Below are positions 24,223 through 35,240 of a DNA stretch of 64,000 bases, one piece after another (position 1 is the first letter of the stretch; every line of letters starts with the position of its first letter). A program made the translations under genes and the position numbers. Source of the DNA: Amia ocellicauda (lineage: Eukaryota; Chordata; Actinopteri; Amiiformes; Amiidae); the NCBI RefSeq assembly GCF_036373705.1, contig NC_089856.1, positions 33,018,298 to 33,082,297 on the forward strand, given 5' to 3'. A model generated the notes under the pieces. It ran no database searches, was not told where the DNA came from, and was given only the letters and a program-made list of their open reading frames with translations.

Positions 24223-25826
24223 TATGTAACTTGATGATTGAAACTCATGTAATCAACCAAAAAATTACACATGATTCGAATATGGTTTTCTTGAAGACAT
24301 CCTACATCTTTACATGAAAGAGAAGACGCAAGGCATTAACTAGAAAGGGTGTGTCGAACTGAAAACATATTTAGTTTAAAAAGACCATTTTAAAATTGGT
24401 ATTAACTCAGATGAACAGGCATTACAGTTCTTGGTGGGGGGAAGAAAACAAAAACAAACAAACAAGAAAACATTACATTTTGCCTCTTCAACCAAATATA
24501 TGCATATCACTTAAAGGGAAACTTTACTTTTGAAAAGTATGTAGCATTTCTGAATGAATTATTTAATTAAAGCAACAGTGTTGAAAATACACACAAGCAT
24601 TCCCACTGATGCATTATTTATAAAGAAAACATGTTACATCCTATAAAGTCAATACACAACTGAATCTGAAAATCAAACAAATTAAAAGTGGATGCTTGCA
24701 TTCACTATCAGAGCAGTCCTTACTGATTAGTATTTTCACTACAATACATAAAGAGGATGCATAAACAACCTCTTTCTTTGAGAAATATTAGTTGGAAATT
24801 GCCTTACAGTGTCACAGCAAGATGAGTTCCTATTTCGTAATAATGTAGTGTATGGATGTACAAAAATAGAAACTTGACACAGACCATGAGAATTTTCTTA
24901 CAAGTGTCCTATACACTCCCCAACTTCAAATGTAACCCTTCTCTTTCATTAAAAGGACATTCTTGAGAAGACACAGATTAAGCTGACTTTTCTTCACCAC
25001 TAAAGATGTACTATTACTTCACAGTTCAATGTCCCTTCTGAGAGGTAAAGTGTATACAATAATTGTAACCTTGTAGCTATATGTTCACTGATCCTCTCTC
25101 TCTGTTTACAGCAATGGCCTATGGACTACAGATATTCATTGTGGCCATTTGAACCATAACTGCTTCAGTGCTACTCATAGTTTAGACACCACTGTACAGT
25201 CACAACTGTAACATTTTGTGTAATGGCAGCTTTCGATATATTGCTTATGCAGACAGTCAACCTATTCTCCACTGTAAATGTGATCAAAGCTCAAAGACGG
25301 CAACCCATTGACTCATTATGAGGACATATTTACATGACTCCATTTAATTGAACATTTTCCCAAATTTGGCAGCTGTAAAATTAGATTATAAACAAGCAAT
25401 ACTCATCATAGTGCCTTTGGTTAGCTTCTGTATGCCAACATGTGGCATAAAATGAAGATACTGACTACTTTTGAGAAAAAGGCTTTAATAATAAAAATAA
25501 GTTAAGACAATCAAAGCCATGCCAACTCAATGAAATGAAAAAGTGCCTTTAAGCAAAATCAAAGCACCACAATTCCACACAATGCTGTTTTGAGTGTTAT
25601 GTTGCAGGAGAAAGTGTTGTTTAATATGTTATGAATCAGTAGTACCTTTAACAGTATATCTTTTTCTGTATGTTTGTGTACAAAAACGGTTTAAGGACAG
25701 GTTAAACATTATATATTCTGCATGTTAAATGTCTACCTCACACAAAAGAGGCAGCTATATTCAGGGAAGCTTCAAACTGAAAAACAATGTAAAACGCAAC
25801 CAATTCCACTTGTGTTTAAAACAAAT

Positions 25827-25865
<39 letters not shown>

Positions 25866-25929
25866 TGGCTTATCAATGTGATGGTATATTTACTGACAGT
25901 TGAAGATAAATAAACATAAAAAAAACTTG
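24223..25929. other. Intergenic between GPR55-like gene 2 and duplicated unit A
   Basis: No gene seen. Bases 25738-25812 resemble 26848-26925 and 30782-30850 (upstream flanks of the duplicated receptors), suggesting an older lost repeat unit. A (TA)n tract lies at 25836-25862. Confidence 0.5.
25836..25862. repeat. (TA)n microsatellite
   Basis: Uninterrupted TA dinucleotides after a short GT run. Confidence 0.9.
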
Positions 25930-27221
25930 GCTCAATGTTGATAAAAAAAATCAAAATACTCTTAATCTTTGATGTTTGATTTTTTTTTTCCTATATTTTA
26001 ATTTAATATATTCATATTTTACATATTAGTCCCATGCACAACTTAAAGCAAAATACTGCTAAAGACAGATCGGTTGCATTGTTGTGTACACAATCACTAA
26101 TGATACCACATACGCCATCACTGTTCACAATTAACTCCTTTAATTGAAATGTAACTAACACTTATACTGTGATGTTGAAGTATCTGACAATACAGTATTT
26201 GGACAAGTCTTTTGACAATGTTTCAGCTAATTAAATAGGTTTTGTGTAGAGTGCTGGCTAATCTAACAAAACAAATGTAAAATAATTTTCAGATCAAAGC
26301 TGGCTGTGGGCACACATAATTTTTTGCTGACAGAGAACTAAAAATAGATTATTTTGTAGTTGTTAACTCAATTTCCTATACTAGATTAACAAACTAGGTC
26401 ATACAGTCTATCTAGAAAGCAATGACATAAAGCATATCATATGAAAAGGTCTTCGTAATGGTGAAAAGCAATATCAAGACCACATGGCAGCAACACAAAA
26501 TGCTTTTCCCACTTTCTTCTAAGCAAGAGCCTCACGATATTGGGAATCATTATTCGCACTAATAAGGGAAAATTAAAGGGAAGATAACTTCTTTATGCCT
26601 TGCTGAATACAGATGTGTTCTTCTCTAACCCTTTATACTGTACATAATTGTGGTCTGTTTCCCAGGCCATCAGTGGGAGAAGGACTAGTTGATACCAACA
26701 TCAAAGAATTTGCTAACTTCTGCATATGAGCTGATATCTGATCATTTCCAACAGATTTTGGATGTGTCTGGAATGTGGCAAACGCCAAGTTTAGATAACT
26801 TTCCAGCTAATTAATCAACATGGTATACTCCATATGTTATACTTCTAGTTCACACAGAAGATGTAGCTGTGTAGTGTTCATTGAAGCTTCAAATTAAGAA
26901 ACAATGAAAAACACAACCTCCAATTCTACATCAATGACAAACGTTCTTTAACATCTAAAAAAACTCTAAATATTAAGGCTTAGTGATGCTCATATTTTTG
27001 GTAACAGAGTATAAGATTAAAAAATCATTGCTCAGTGTAGAGTGTATTTAAAAAAATGACAGATCTACAGGAAGGAAAATAGACACACAGACATTTCCGA
27101 TCCTTATCAATTGGCTTAGCACTTTGAAAGCAGGGGGTTTGTGTATTTTCTGCCATTGCTGCATTTTCACAGGGCAAGTCACAAGCAAAGTTTTGAAAGC
27201 TCTTCGAAAATTACAGAGGAA

Positions 27222-28064
27222 ATGAATAACACGACAGACATAAATTCCGCTTTCACTGCAAGTTACACTATCGTGTTGATCTTTGGGGTGCCGCTGAACG
27301 GGACAGCTTTGTGGATTTTCTTGTCAAGGTACAGGCTGAGATCGCCTCCTGTTATTTACATAGCCAACCTTGCCACAGCTGACCTTCTCTTCACCATTTC
27401 TTTACCTCTGAGGATCTACTACCATGCCACAGGTCGATGGCCCTTCGGAGAGGTCCTGTGTACAATTATCACAACCTTGTTCCGTGTGAATATTATCTCA
27501 AGCAGTATCTTCATTACCCTGATCAGCATGGATCGGTTCTTGGCTGTTGTTTACCCTCTGAGGACACGGACAATTCGCACTACAAAGTTTGCTGGAGTGA
27601 GTTGTGGAATAGCATGGATGCTGATGGTGGCACTTGGCACTCACATAGCATTAACCCATCATAAAGATTTAAAGTCAGAACACAAGTGCTTTAAACCCCA
27701 GAAGGAAGAAACTATTGTTATAGTAGCCATAGTTGTATTCCTTCTGGTAATACTGAATATCTTCTTCACCATGATAGTTATAAAAACTCTACACAAGGAC
27801 CTGATTGACCCACTCAGGCGTAAGAACAAGATTATGTGTCTGTTTATAGTGAATATGTTAATATTTGTGGTGTTCTTTCTGCCATTAAGCATATTATTAA
27901 CTTGGCATTACTTTCATCCTGCGTACTCCAGAGAGTTGTCCATTCTAATATGCCACACTAGCTTCAACTGCTGTCTAGATCCAGTCATTTACTTTTTCTC
28001 TTTGGATGCCTTGTGGGAAACAAAAAACAACACGGAGATGGAGATGACTCCCACAGAGGGGTAG
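27222..28064 (+). CDS. LPAR4/LPAR6-like (P2Y-like) class A receptor, copy A
   Basis: A 280-residue seven-helix receptor. DRFLAVVYPLRTRTIRTTKF in the helix 3/loop 2 region closely follows the LPAR4/LPAR6 pattern; those receptors bind lysophosphatidic acid at the cell surface. Key residues: N26 in helix 1, D54, C80 with C156 (loop 2), DRF 104-106, DPVIY 253-257. The N-terminus is very short, has a sequon at N3 and lacks the Cys present in copy B and in the 39415 gene; six codons are missing relative to B. Loop 2 and the C-tail (about 20 residues) are short. The ATG at 27222 follows an acceptor TTTTCACAG ending at 27172; the open frame extends upstream to 27141 without an earlier ATG. Ligand and orthology are inferred. 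Confidence 0.85.
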   Translation: MNNTTDINSAFTASYTIVLIFGVPLNGTALWIFLSRYRLRSPPVIYIANLATADLLFTISLPLRIYYHATGRWPFGEVLCTIITTLFRVNIISSSIFITLISMDRFLAVVYPLRTRTIRTTKFAGVSCGIAWMLMVALGTHIALTHHKDLKSEHKCFKPQKEETIVIVAIVVFLLVILNIFFTMIVIKTLHKDLIDPLRRKNKIMCLFIVNMLIFVVFFLPLSILLTWHYFHPAYSRELSILICHTSFNCCLDPVIYFFSLDALWETKNNTEMEMTPTEG

Positions 28065-28348
28065 AAAAATGTATTAATAGCCAATGTAGAGAGAGCAATT
28101 TAAAAGGGGAATGATTAGTGTAATGTATATGTTGCTGTATTATATACAAATTATTAACAATGTATGTAAAACAAGGTTCACTTATTTTTTCTTTAATGGT
28201 GAAATGTTTTTTAACATTTAATCTTGAATTTTAGATTTACTTTTCCTTCCCTACATTGAGAAATACTATGTTAAAAGATTTGACTATGCATTTCCTTCAT
28301 AACTTTAAAAGATCAATGAAGAAGGCTTTCCACATTTTAACTGAAAAA

Positions 28349-28354
28349 AATAAA
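28349..28354 (+). terminator. Candidate polyadenylation signal of receptor copy A
   Basis: First AATAAA after the stop codon, 285 bases downstream. Confidence 0.3.
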
Positions 28355-29396
28355 TGATATAACATTATGAAGTATATGATTCTGTGATATGCTTATGGAT
28401 CTGTGATTACATATTCACTATAATTAGGAAATAATTCATATATTTAAATGTAATAATAAAAATATATAAAAACAATAAAAAACATTTTCTTTTAATAATT
28501 ATAGTCATATATATTTTTCATATTTTTATTGTAACTGTAAAGTTGGATGCTGGCTTGATTGAGAAGGTGACATCGATATTGAAAATAATAGTTATGGAAT
28601 CAATCTGGGATTCTTTTTGGCAGATCAAAAAGCAGAAGTACTGTTGCATTGGAGCCCTTGCAAGATGTACTCTAAGTGCGTCTAAATGCGCAACACTATT
28701 TTCACTAGCCAGAAAATCTCCTACAGTAACATGAAGTGGAAACTTGATAGAGAAATGCCTTGTCTGTCTTTTTTTTTAAGTAAATACAATTTGCTTCTTT
28801 GAAAATGATCTTATTCTTGTTAACATTGATCTGCAGCTATTACCTTTATTATAAAACAAATATCTCAATGCTGTGAATGTCTGACGTCTGATTTGTATTG
28901 TTGTTTGCTATATTTTCATTTAATATTAATATTTTAGATATGCACAACTTAAACAAAATACTGCTGTGTAAAGATAGATAGGTGGCATTGTTGTGTACAC
29001 AATCACTAATGATACCACATAGGCCATCACTGTGCACAACATCACTTCTTTCAATGAAATCAAACTAACACTTATACTGTGATGTTGAAATATCTGACAG
29101 GTTTTCGAGATAACTGGAATGTTGCAAACGACAAGTCTTTTGACAACTTTTCAGCGAAATAATTAGGTTGGCATAGAGTGCTTGCTAATCTAACAAAACA
29201 AAACTCCAAATAAGAAATTATATGAATTTCAGAACAAAGCTGGTTGTGGGAAAACATTTGTTTTCGCTGACACAGAATTCAGTAATAATAACTAAAATAG
29301 AATATTTGTAGTACTTGTTAACTCTCATTCCCTGTATTATATTAACAGCATACTAGGTCACAATATACAGTCTGTCTAGGACACCATGACATTTAA

Positions 29397-30309
29397 CTCT
29401 TTGCAGTCCAATTATTTTGCAGCTGTCATGCTGCTCAGGTCCAAATTAATTTTGTGAAGAAAAGAACAATTCTGAACATGTGTTGTTCAAGTTGAAATAA
29501 CTTCACTTTTTTTGTGCAAATAACAATGCACAAAGCAGTATTATTCCAAAGGACACCCTCAAATTTGAAAGTAGTGCAAACATTTTGAAAACAAAAAGCC
29601 TGTTATTAGTATTTTTTTTTTACTATTATTCCAGGTGCAAATGAATAAAAAAAGTGCAAAATGGTTTTAACAAAAGGGTTTTCTGGCAATAAATTAACTT
29701 TAGAACTTTAGAAAAGCTACAAAACATTTTACAGCACTTCACATACCTCTAAAAAAGGTAACCAGCAAAATAAAAAAAAAGTTACATCAATATTTACAAC
29801 TATTTACATGTGGCGAGGTTTGAAAACAAAAAAGAAAGAGTAATATGTCAAATGCACCAAAATATGCAATAACAAACAATCACCTAAAAACGATATATAA
29901 TGTGCAATTGTGTTGCAATGTTCAATGGTCTGTCTGTGTTTAAGCCGTGTATGATACTTCTTGAAGCATTCATCTGGGTGTAAGGCAGGCTTTCTGCTGC
30001 AGGTTTTGAATAAGTATATAGTCTCATTTCTGCCTCCATCTAAATAACTATTTACTTCACTGTCTGCTTATTCTAACATCTGTAACAGATGTTTTCTGCC
30101 TGCAATGAGAGCCGCGTCTCTCTCTCACTTCCTGACTCCAGACTCTCGCGGGGGGGGGGGCTTAGCCCATACGTTTCGAGTGTTTTCCAACTTATCGCGA
30201 TGTTTCAAAGGCGGCTGAAGCTTGTGCTCGGCTTTTTCCGGAAGAGAATCGTCTTTTTCTATGCAAAATACGCCTTTAAAGAGATGTGTCCGATTAGGAA
30301 CTCAAAGGG
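29397..30309. mobile_element. piggyBac-like non-autonomous element (913 bp)
   Basis: Left end CTCTTTGCAGTCC and right end GGAACTCAAAGGG are inverted repeats with two or three mismatches. TTAA precedes the left end (29393-29396) and TTCA, a one-base variant, follows the right (30310-30313). Unit A has no such insert at the corresponding place (near 26435). No transposase is encoded. The interior includes a GC-rich block with a G run (about 30150-30160) unlike its surroundings. Confidence 0.65.
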
Positions 30310-31149
30310 TTCAACACATTATATAAAAAGGTTACAAGATCTCAATGTAACAAAGACAATTCTACAGGTCCAAATCTTGAAAGGGGTTGAAAAGTCTTCG
30401 CATGACCTCATGGCAGCAGCACAAAATATGTCCCACTTTATTCTTTAAAAGGTTTACAATATGGTGGGTCATCATTCGCACTGAATATGGAAAAGAAAAG
30501 GGGAAGATGTCTTTTTTATGCCTTGTTCAAGCTGAACACAGATGTGTTCTTCTTCAACCCTTTACACAAAACTGGTTTATTTCCCAGGCCAAATATATTT
30601 ACATCAGTGGCAGAAGGACTAGGTGATACCAACAACAAATAATTTGCCAACGTCTGCATACGAGCTGACATCTGATCATTTCCAATGGGTTTTGGATGTG
30701 TCTGTAAAGTTGCAAACGCCAGTTCTTTAGACAACTTTCCAGCTAATTAATCAACATGGTATACTCTATATGTTATACTTCTAATTCACACAGAAGATGC
30801 AGCTGTGTAGTGTTCATTGAAGCTTCAAATTAAGAAACACAACCGCCAATTATATTTATATGACAAACAAACTGTCCTTTAACATCTAAAAAAACACTCT
30901 AAATATTAAGGCTTAGTGATGTTCGTATTTTTTAGCGAATAAAAGATTGAAAAATCTTTGCTCAGTGTAGAGTGTATTTCAAAAACGCATTTTTTGCAGG
31001 ACGGAAAATAGGCGTATAGAGGTCTCCGATCGCTATCAGTTGGTTAGCGCTTTGAAAGCACAGGGGTTGACTTTCATTTTCCATTGCTGCATTTTCACAG
31101 GGCAAGTCGCAAGAAAAGTTTTGAAAGCTCTTCGAGAATTACAGAGGAA

Positions 31150-31986
31150 ATGAATAACATGTGCATCCTGACAAATGGGACAGACACAAATTCCGCTTTC
31201 ACTGCAAGTTACACTATCGTGTTGATCTTTGGGGTGCCGCTGAACGGGACAGCTTTGTGGATTTTCTTGTCAAGGTACAGGCTGAGATCGCCTCCTGTTA
31301 TTTACATAGCCAACCTTGCCACAGCTGACCTTCTCTTCACCATTTCTTTACCTCTGAAGATCTACTACCATGCCACAGGTTGATGGCCCTTCGGAGAGGT
31401 CCTGTGTACAATTATCACAACCTTGTTCCGTGTGAATATTATCTCAAGCAGTATCTTCATTACCCTGATCAGCATGGATCGGTTCTTGGCTGTTGTTTAC
31501 CCTCTGAGGACACGGACAATTCGCACTACAAAGTTTGCTGGAGTGAGTTGTGGAATAGCATGGATGCTGATGGTGGCACTTGGCACTCACATAGCATTAA
31601 ACATTAAATCATCTGAGGATGAACTTAAATCTATACCTGCTGTTTCAGTAACTGTAACTGTATTTCTTCTGGTAATACTCAATATATTCTTCACCGTGAT
31701 GGTTATTAAAACCCTGCACAAGGACCTGATTGACCCATTTAGGCGTAAGAACAAGATTATGTGTCTGTTTATAGTGAATATGTTAATGTTTGTGGTGTTC
31801 TTTCTGCCTTTAAGCATATTATTAATTTTGCGTTTCTTTCATGTTGAGAACTCCAGTGAGGCTTTGTCCATTCTAACATGCTATACTAGCTTCAACTTCT
31901 GTCTAGATCCAGTCATTTACTTTTTCTCTTTGGATGCCTTTCGGAAGAAAAACGACAAGGAGATGGAGATAAATAAAATGTATTAA
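31150..31986 (+). pseudogene. LPAR4/LPAR6-like receptor, copy B, single nonsense codon
   Basis: Colinear with copy A in one frame of 279 codons but broken at codon 78 by TGA (31381-31383) where A has CGA (Arg72). This is a C-to-T change at a CpG. Bases 31200-31604 differ from A at only two sites, whereas the part after helix 4 differs strongly. Loop 2 has lost the conserved Cys that should pair with the helix 3 Cys, so even readthrough would give an impaired receptor. The N-terminus keeps a Cys (MNNMCILTNGTD) that A lacks. The acceptor AG is at 31099-31100 as in A. No other frameshift is present, so inactivation is recent, or the stop is polymorphic or an assembly error. Confidence 0.85.
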
Positions 31987-32305
31987 TAGCCAATGTAGAG
32001 AGAGCAATTTAAAATGGGAATGATCGTTGTAATGTATATTTTGTTGTATTATATACACATTATTAACAATGTATGTCAAGCAAGGTTAATTTATTTTTCT
32101 TTAATGGTGAAATGTTTTTTAACATTTAATCTATAATTTTAGATGTACTTTTCCATAAATACATTGAGAAATACTGTGTTAAAAGACTTTGTCAAAAAGC
32201 ATTTCCTTCATAACTATGCTTACAATACGCATTAATACACTTTACCTTATTTATAAATGTATTAGACCTACGAAGATGGCTTTCCACATTTTACTGAAAT
32301 GTCTT

Positions 32306-32306
<1 letters not shown>

Positions 32307-32337
<31 letters not shown>

Positions 32338-32341
32338 TATA
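32307..32341. repeat. A-run and (TA)n tract flanking the first DD36E element
   Basis: About 15 A followed by TA repeats. The same kind of TA tract lies between the two elements (33563-33592) and after the second (34811-34836). Confidence 0.85.
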
Positions 32342-33559
32342 CACTCACCTAAAGGATTATTAGGAACACCATACTAATACTGTGATTGACCCCCTTTCGC
32401 CTTCAGAACTGCCTTAATTCTACGTGGCATTGATTCAACAAGGTGCTGAAAGCATTCTTTAGAAATGTTGGCCCATATTGATAGGATAGCATCTTGCAGT
32501 TGATGGAGATTTGTGGGATGCACATCCAGGGCACGAACCTCCCGTTCCACCACATCCCAAAGATGCTCTATTGGGTTGAGATCTGGTGACTGTGGGGGCC
32601 AGTTTAGTACAGTGAACTCATTGTCATGTTCAAGAAACCAATTTGAAATGATTCGACCTTTGTGACATGGTGCATTATCCTGCTGGAAGTAGCCATCAGA
32701 GGATGGGTAAATGGTGGTCATAAAGGGATGGACATGGTCAGAAACAATGCTCAGGTAGGCCGTGGCATTTAAACGATGCCCAATTGGCACTAAGGGGCCT
32801 AAAGTGTGCCAAGAAAACATCCCCCACACCATTACACCACCACCAGCAGCCTGCACAGTGGTAACAAGGCATGATGGATCCATGATCTCATTCTGTTTAC
32901 GCCAAATTCTGACTCTACCATCTGAATGTCTCAACAGAAATCGAGACTCATCAGACCAGGCAACATTTTTCCAGTCTTCAACTGTCCAATTTTGGTGAGC
33001 TTATGCAATTTGTAGCCTCTTTTTCCTATTTGTAGTGGAGATGAGTGGTACCCGGTGGGGTCTTCTGCTGTTGTAGCCCATCCGCCTCAAGGTTGTACGT
33101 GTTGTGGCTTCACAAATGCTTTGCTGCATACCTCGGTTGTAACGAGTGGTTATTTCAGTCAAAGTTGCTCTTCTATCAGCTTGAATCAGTCGGCCCATTC
33201 TCCTCTGACCTCTAGCATCAACAAGGCATTTTCGCCCACAGGACTGCCGCATACTGGATGTTTTTCCCTTTTCACACCATTCTTTGTAAACCCTAGAAAT
33301 GGTTGTGCTTGAAAATCCCAGTAACTGAGCAGATTGTGAAATACTCAGACTGGCCCGTCTAGCACCAACAACCATGCCACGCTCAAAATTGCTTAAATCA
33401 CCTTTCTTTCCCATTCAGACATTCAGTTTGGAGTTCAGGAGATTGTCTTGACCAGGACCACACCCCTAAATGCATTGAAGCAATTGCCATGTGATTGGTT
33501 GGTTAGATAATTGCATTAATGAGAAATTGAACAGGTGTTCCTAATAATCCTTTAGGTGA

Positions 33560-33562
<3 letters not shown>
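32342..33562 (-). mobile_element. DD36E (Incomer-type) Tc1/mariner element 1, 1221 bp
   Basis: Ends CACTCACCTAAAGGATTATT and the inverse, flanked by TA on both sides within TA repeats. Length and the DD36E spacing of the encoded transposase match the Incomer family described in vertebrates. By eye it differs from element 2 at about two dozen positions. Confidence 0.9.
32374..33414 (-). pseudogene. DD36E transposase, single nonsense codon
   Basis: A 347-codon frame from ATG 33414 (MGKKGDLSNFERG) to the stop at 32374, interrupted only by TAA at 33001-33003 where element 2 has CAA (Gln) in the context RLQ-x-A. The N-terminal helix-turn-helix, QQDNAPCHK and [11 protein letters not shown] are retained. 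Otherwise the same product as its neighbour. Confidence 0.9.
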
Positions 33563-33592
<30 letters not shown>

Positions 33593-33595
<3 letters not shown>

Positions 33596-34811
33596 TCACC
33601 TAAAGGATTATTAGGAACACCATACTAATGCTGTGTTTGACTCCCTTTCGCCTTCAGAACTGCCTTAATTCTACGTGGCATTGATTCAACAAGGTGCTGA
33701 AAGCATTCTTTAGAAATGTTGGCCCATATTGATAGGATAGCATCTTGCAGTTGATGGAGATTTGTGGGATGCACATCCAGGGCACGAAGCTCCCGTTCCA
33801 CCACATCCCAAAGATGCTCTATTGGGTTGAGATCTGGTGACTGTGGGGGCCAGTTTAGTACAGTGAACTCATTGTCATGTTCAAGAAACCAATTTGAAAT
33901 GATTCGACCTTTGTGACATGGTGCATTATCCTGCTGGAAGTAGCCATCAAAGGATGGGTACATGGTGGTCATAAAGGGATGGACATGGTCAGAAACAATG
34001 CTCAGGTAGGCCGTGGCATTTAAACGATGCCCAATTGGCACTAAGGGGCCTAAAGTGTGCCAAGAAAACATCCCCCACACCATTACACCACCACCACCAG
34101 CCTGCACAGTGGTAACAAGGCATGATGGATCCATGTTCTCATTCTGTTTTCGCCAAATTCTGACTCTACCATCTGAATGTCTCAACAGAAATCGAGACTC
34201 ATCAGACCAGGCAACATTTTTCCAGTCTTCAACTGTCCAATTTTGGTGAGCTTGTGCAAATTGTAGCCTCTTTTTCCTATTTGTAGTGGAGATGAGTGGT
34301 ACCCGGTGGGGTCTTCTGCTGTTGTAGCCCATCTGCCTCAAGGTTGTACGTGTTGTGGCTTCACAAATGCTTTGCTGCATACCTCGGTTGTAACGAGTGG
34401 TTATTTCGTTCAAAGTTGCTCTTCTATCAGCTTGAATCAGTCGGCCCATTCTCCTCTGACCTCTAGCATCAACAAGGCATTTTCGCCCACAGGACTGTCG
34501 CATACTGGATGTTTTTCCCTTTTCACACCATTCTTTGTAAACCCTAGAAATGGTTGTGCGTGAAAATCCCAGTAACTGAGCAGATTGTGAAATACTCAGA
34601 CCAGCCCGTCTGGCACCAACAACCATGCCACGCTCAAAATTGCTTAAATCACCTTTCTTTCCCATTCAGACATTCAGTTTGGAGTTCAGGAGATTGTCTT
34701 GACCAGGACCAAACCCCAAAAGCATTGAAGCAACTGCCATGTGATTGGTTGGTTAGACAATTGCATTAATGAGAAATTGAACAGGTGTTCCTAATAATCC
34801 TTTAGGTGAGT
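33593..34811 (-). mobile_element. DD36E (Incomer-type) Tc1/mariner element 2, about 1219 bp
   Basis: Same ends and orientation as element 1, 30 bases away across a TA tract. The right end has lost a G (GGTGAGTATA instead of GGTGAGTGTATA), which may affect end recognition. It encodes an uninterrupted transposase. Confidence 0.9.
33625..34665 (-). CDS. DD36E Tc1/mariner transposase, intact frame
   Basis: A 346-residue transposase for cut-and-paste movement at TA sites. The N-terminus (about 1-60: NFERGMVVGARRAGLSISQS, then FSRTTISRVYKEW) is a paired-type helix-turn-helix; a second DNA-binding helix bundle extends to about 125. The catalytic triad is D in AWSDESRF, D in YFQQDNAPCHK and E in [11 protein letters not shown], with 36 residues between the second and third, which defines DD36E rather than the DD34E of the other Tc1 elements here. 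No stops or frameshifts. This is the only transposase in the window that could still be made; the damaged right end argues for caution about mobility in cis. Confidence 0.9.
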   Translation of the reverse strand: MGKKGDLSNFERGMVVGARRAGLSISQSAQLLGFSRTTISRVYKEWCEKGKTSSMRQSCGRKCLVDARGQRRMGRLIQADRRATLNEITTRYNRGMQQSICEATTRTTLRQMGYNSRRPHRVPLISTTNRKKRLQFAQAHQNWTVEDWKNVAWSDESRFLLRHSDGRVRIWRKQNENMDPSCLVTTVQAGGGGVMVWGMFSWHTLGPLVPIGHRLNATAYLSIVSDHVHPFMTTMYPSFDGYFQQDNAPCHKGRIISNWFLEHDNEFTVLNWPPQSPDLNPIEHLWDVVERELRALDVHPTNLHQLQDAILSIWANISKECFQHLVESMPRRIKAVLKAKGSQTQH

Positions 34812-35240
34812 ATATATATATATATATATATATATATCATGACGTATTTGATTCTGTGATATGCTTATGGATCTGTGATTACATATTCACTATAATTAGG
34901 AAATAATTGCACATCTTTAACTGTAATAAAAGAGCCTTTTCCTTTAATAATTATATTAATATATATTTTTCAAAATTTTGTTGTAACTGTAAAGTTGAAA
35001 GCTGGCTTGATTGAGAAGGTGACATAGATATTGAAAATAATAGTTATGGAATCATTCTGGGATTCTTTTTGGGAGATTTTCACTAACTTCCATAGTTGCA
35101 TTAAGCGGAAACATGATATTCCCTTGTCTGTTTCTTTTTTTATAAAGTAAATACAATAATCTCAATGTTGTGAATGTCTGACATCTAATTTATGTTTAGC
35201 TGTATTTTAATTTAATATGAATATGAATATTTTTTAACAG

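Larger units (their letters stand above)
25930..28860. repeat. Tandem duplication, unit A (receptor intact)
   Basis: Matches unit B in order and orientation: 25960-26130 with 28915-29040, 26400-27220 with about 30380-31150, the receptor gene, and 28370-28620 with 34840-35070. Boundaries are approximate; the junction sequence around 'aatctcaatgttgtgaatgtctgac' occurs at 28860 and 35158, with a weaker form near 25930. Confidence 0.8.
28861..35240. repeat. Tandem duplication, unit B (receptor broken, enlarged by transposons)
   Basis: Colinear with unit A but expanded by a piggyBac-like element (29397-30309) and two DD36E elements (32342-34811). The similarity to A resumes at about 34840 (gatatgcttatggatctgtg, as at 28388). 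The start of a third repeat is visible at 35150-35240. Confidence 0.8.

Noticed and set aside
30089-30448. 119-codon open frame across the end of the piggyBac-like element
   Set aside because: It crosses the element boundary and has no recognisable domain.
31381-31383. The TGA in receptor copy B as a selenocysteine or readthrough codon
   Set aside because: The aligned residue in copy A is Arg (CGA), the family has no selenoproteins, and the copy has also lost its loop 2 Cys; a CpG transition is the simpler explanation.
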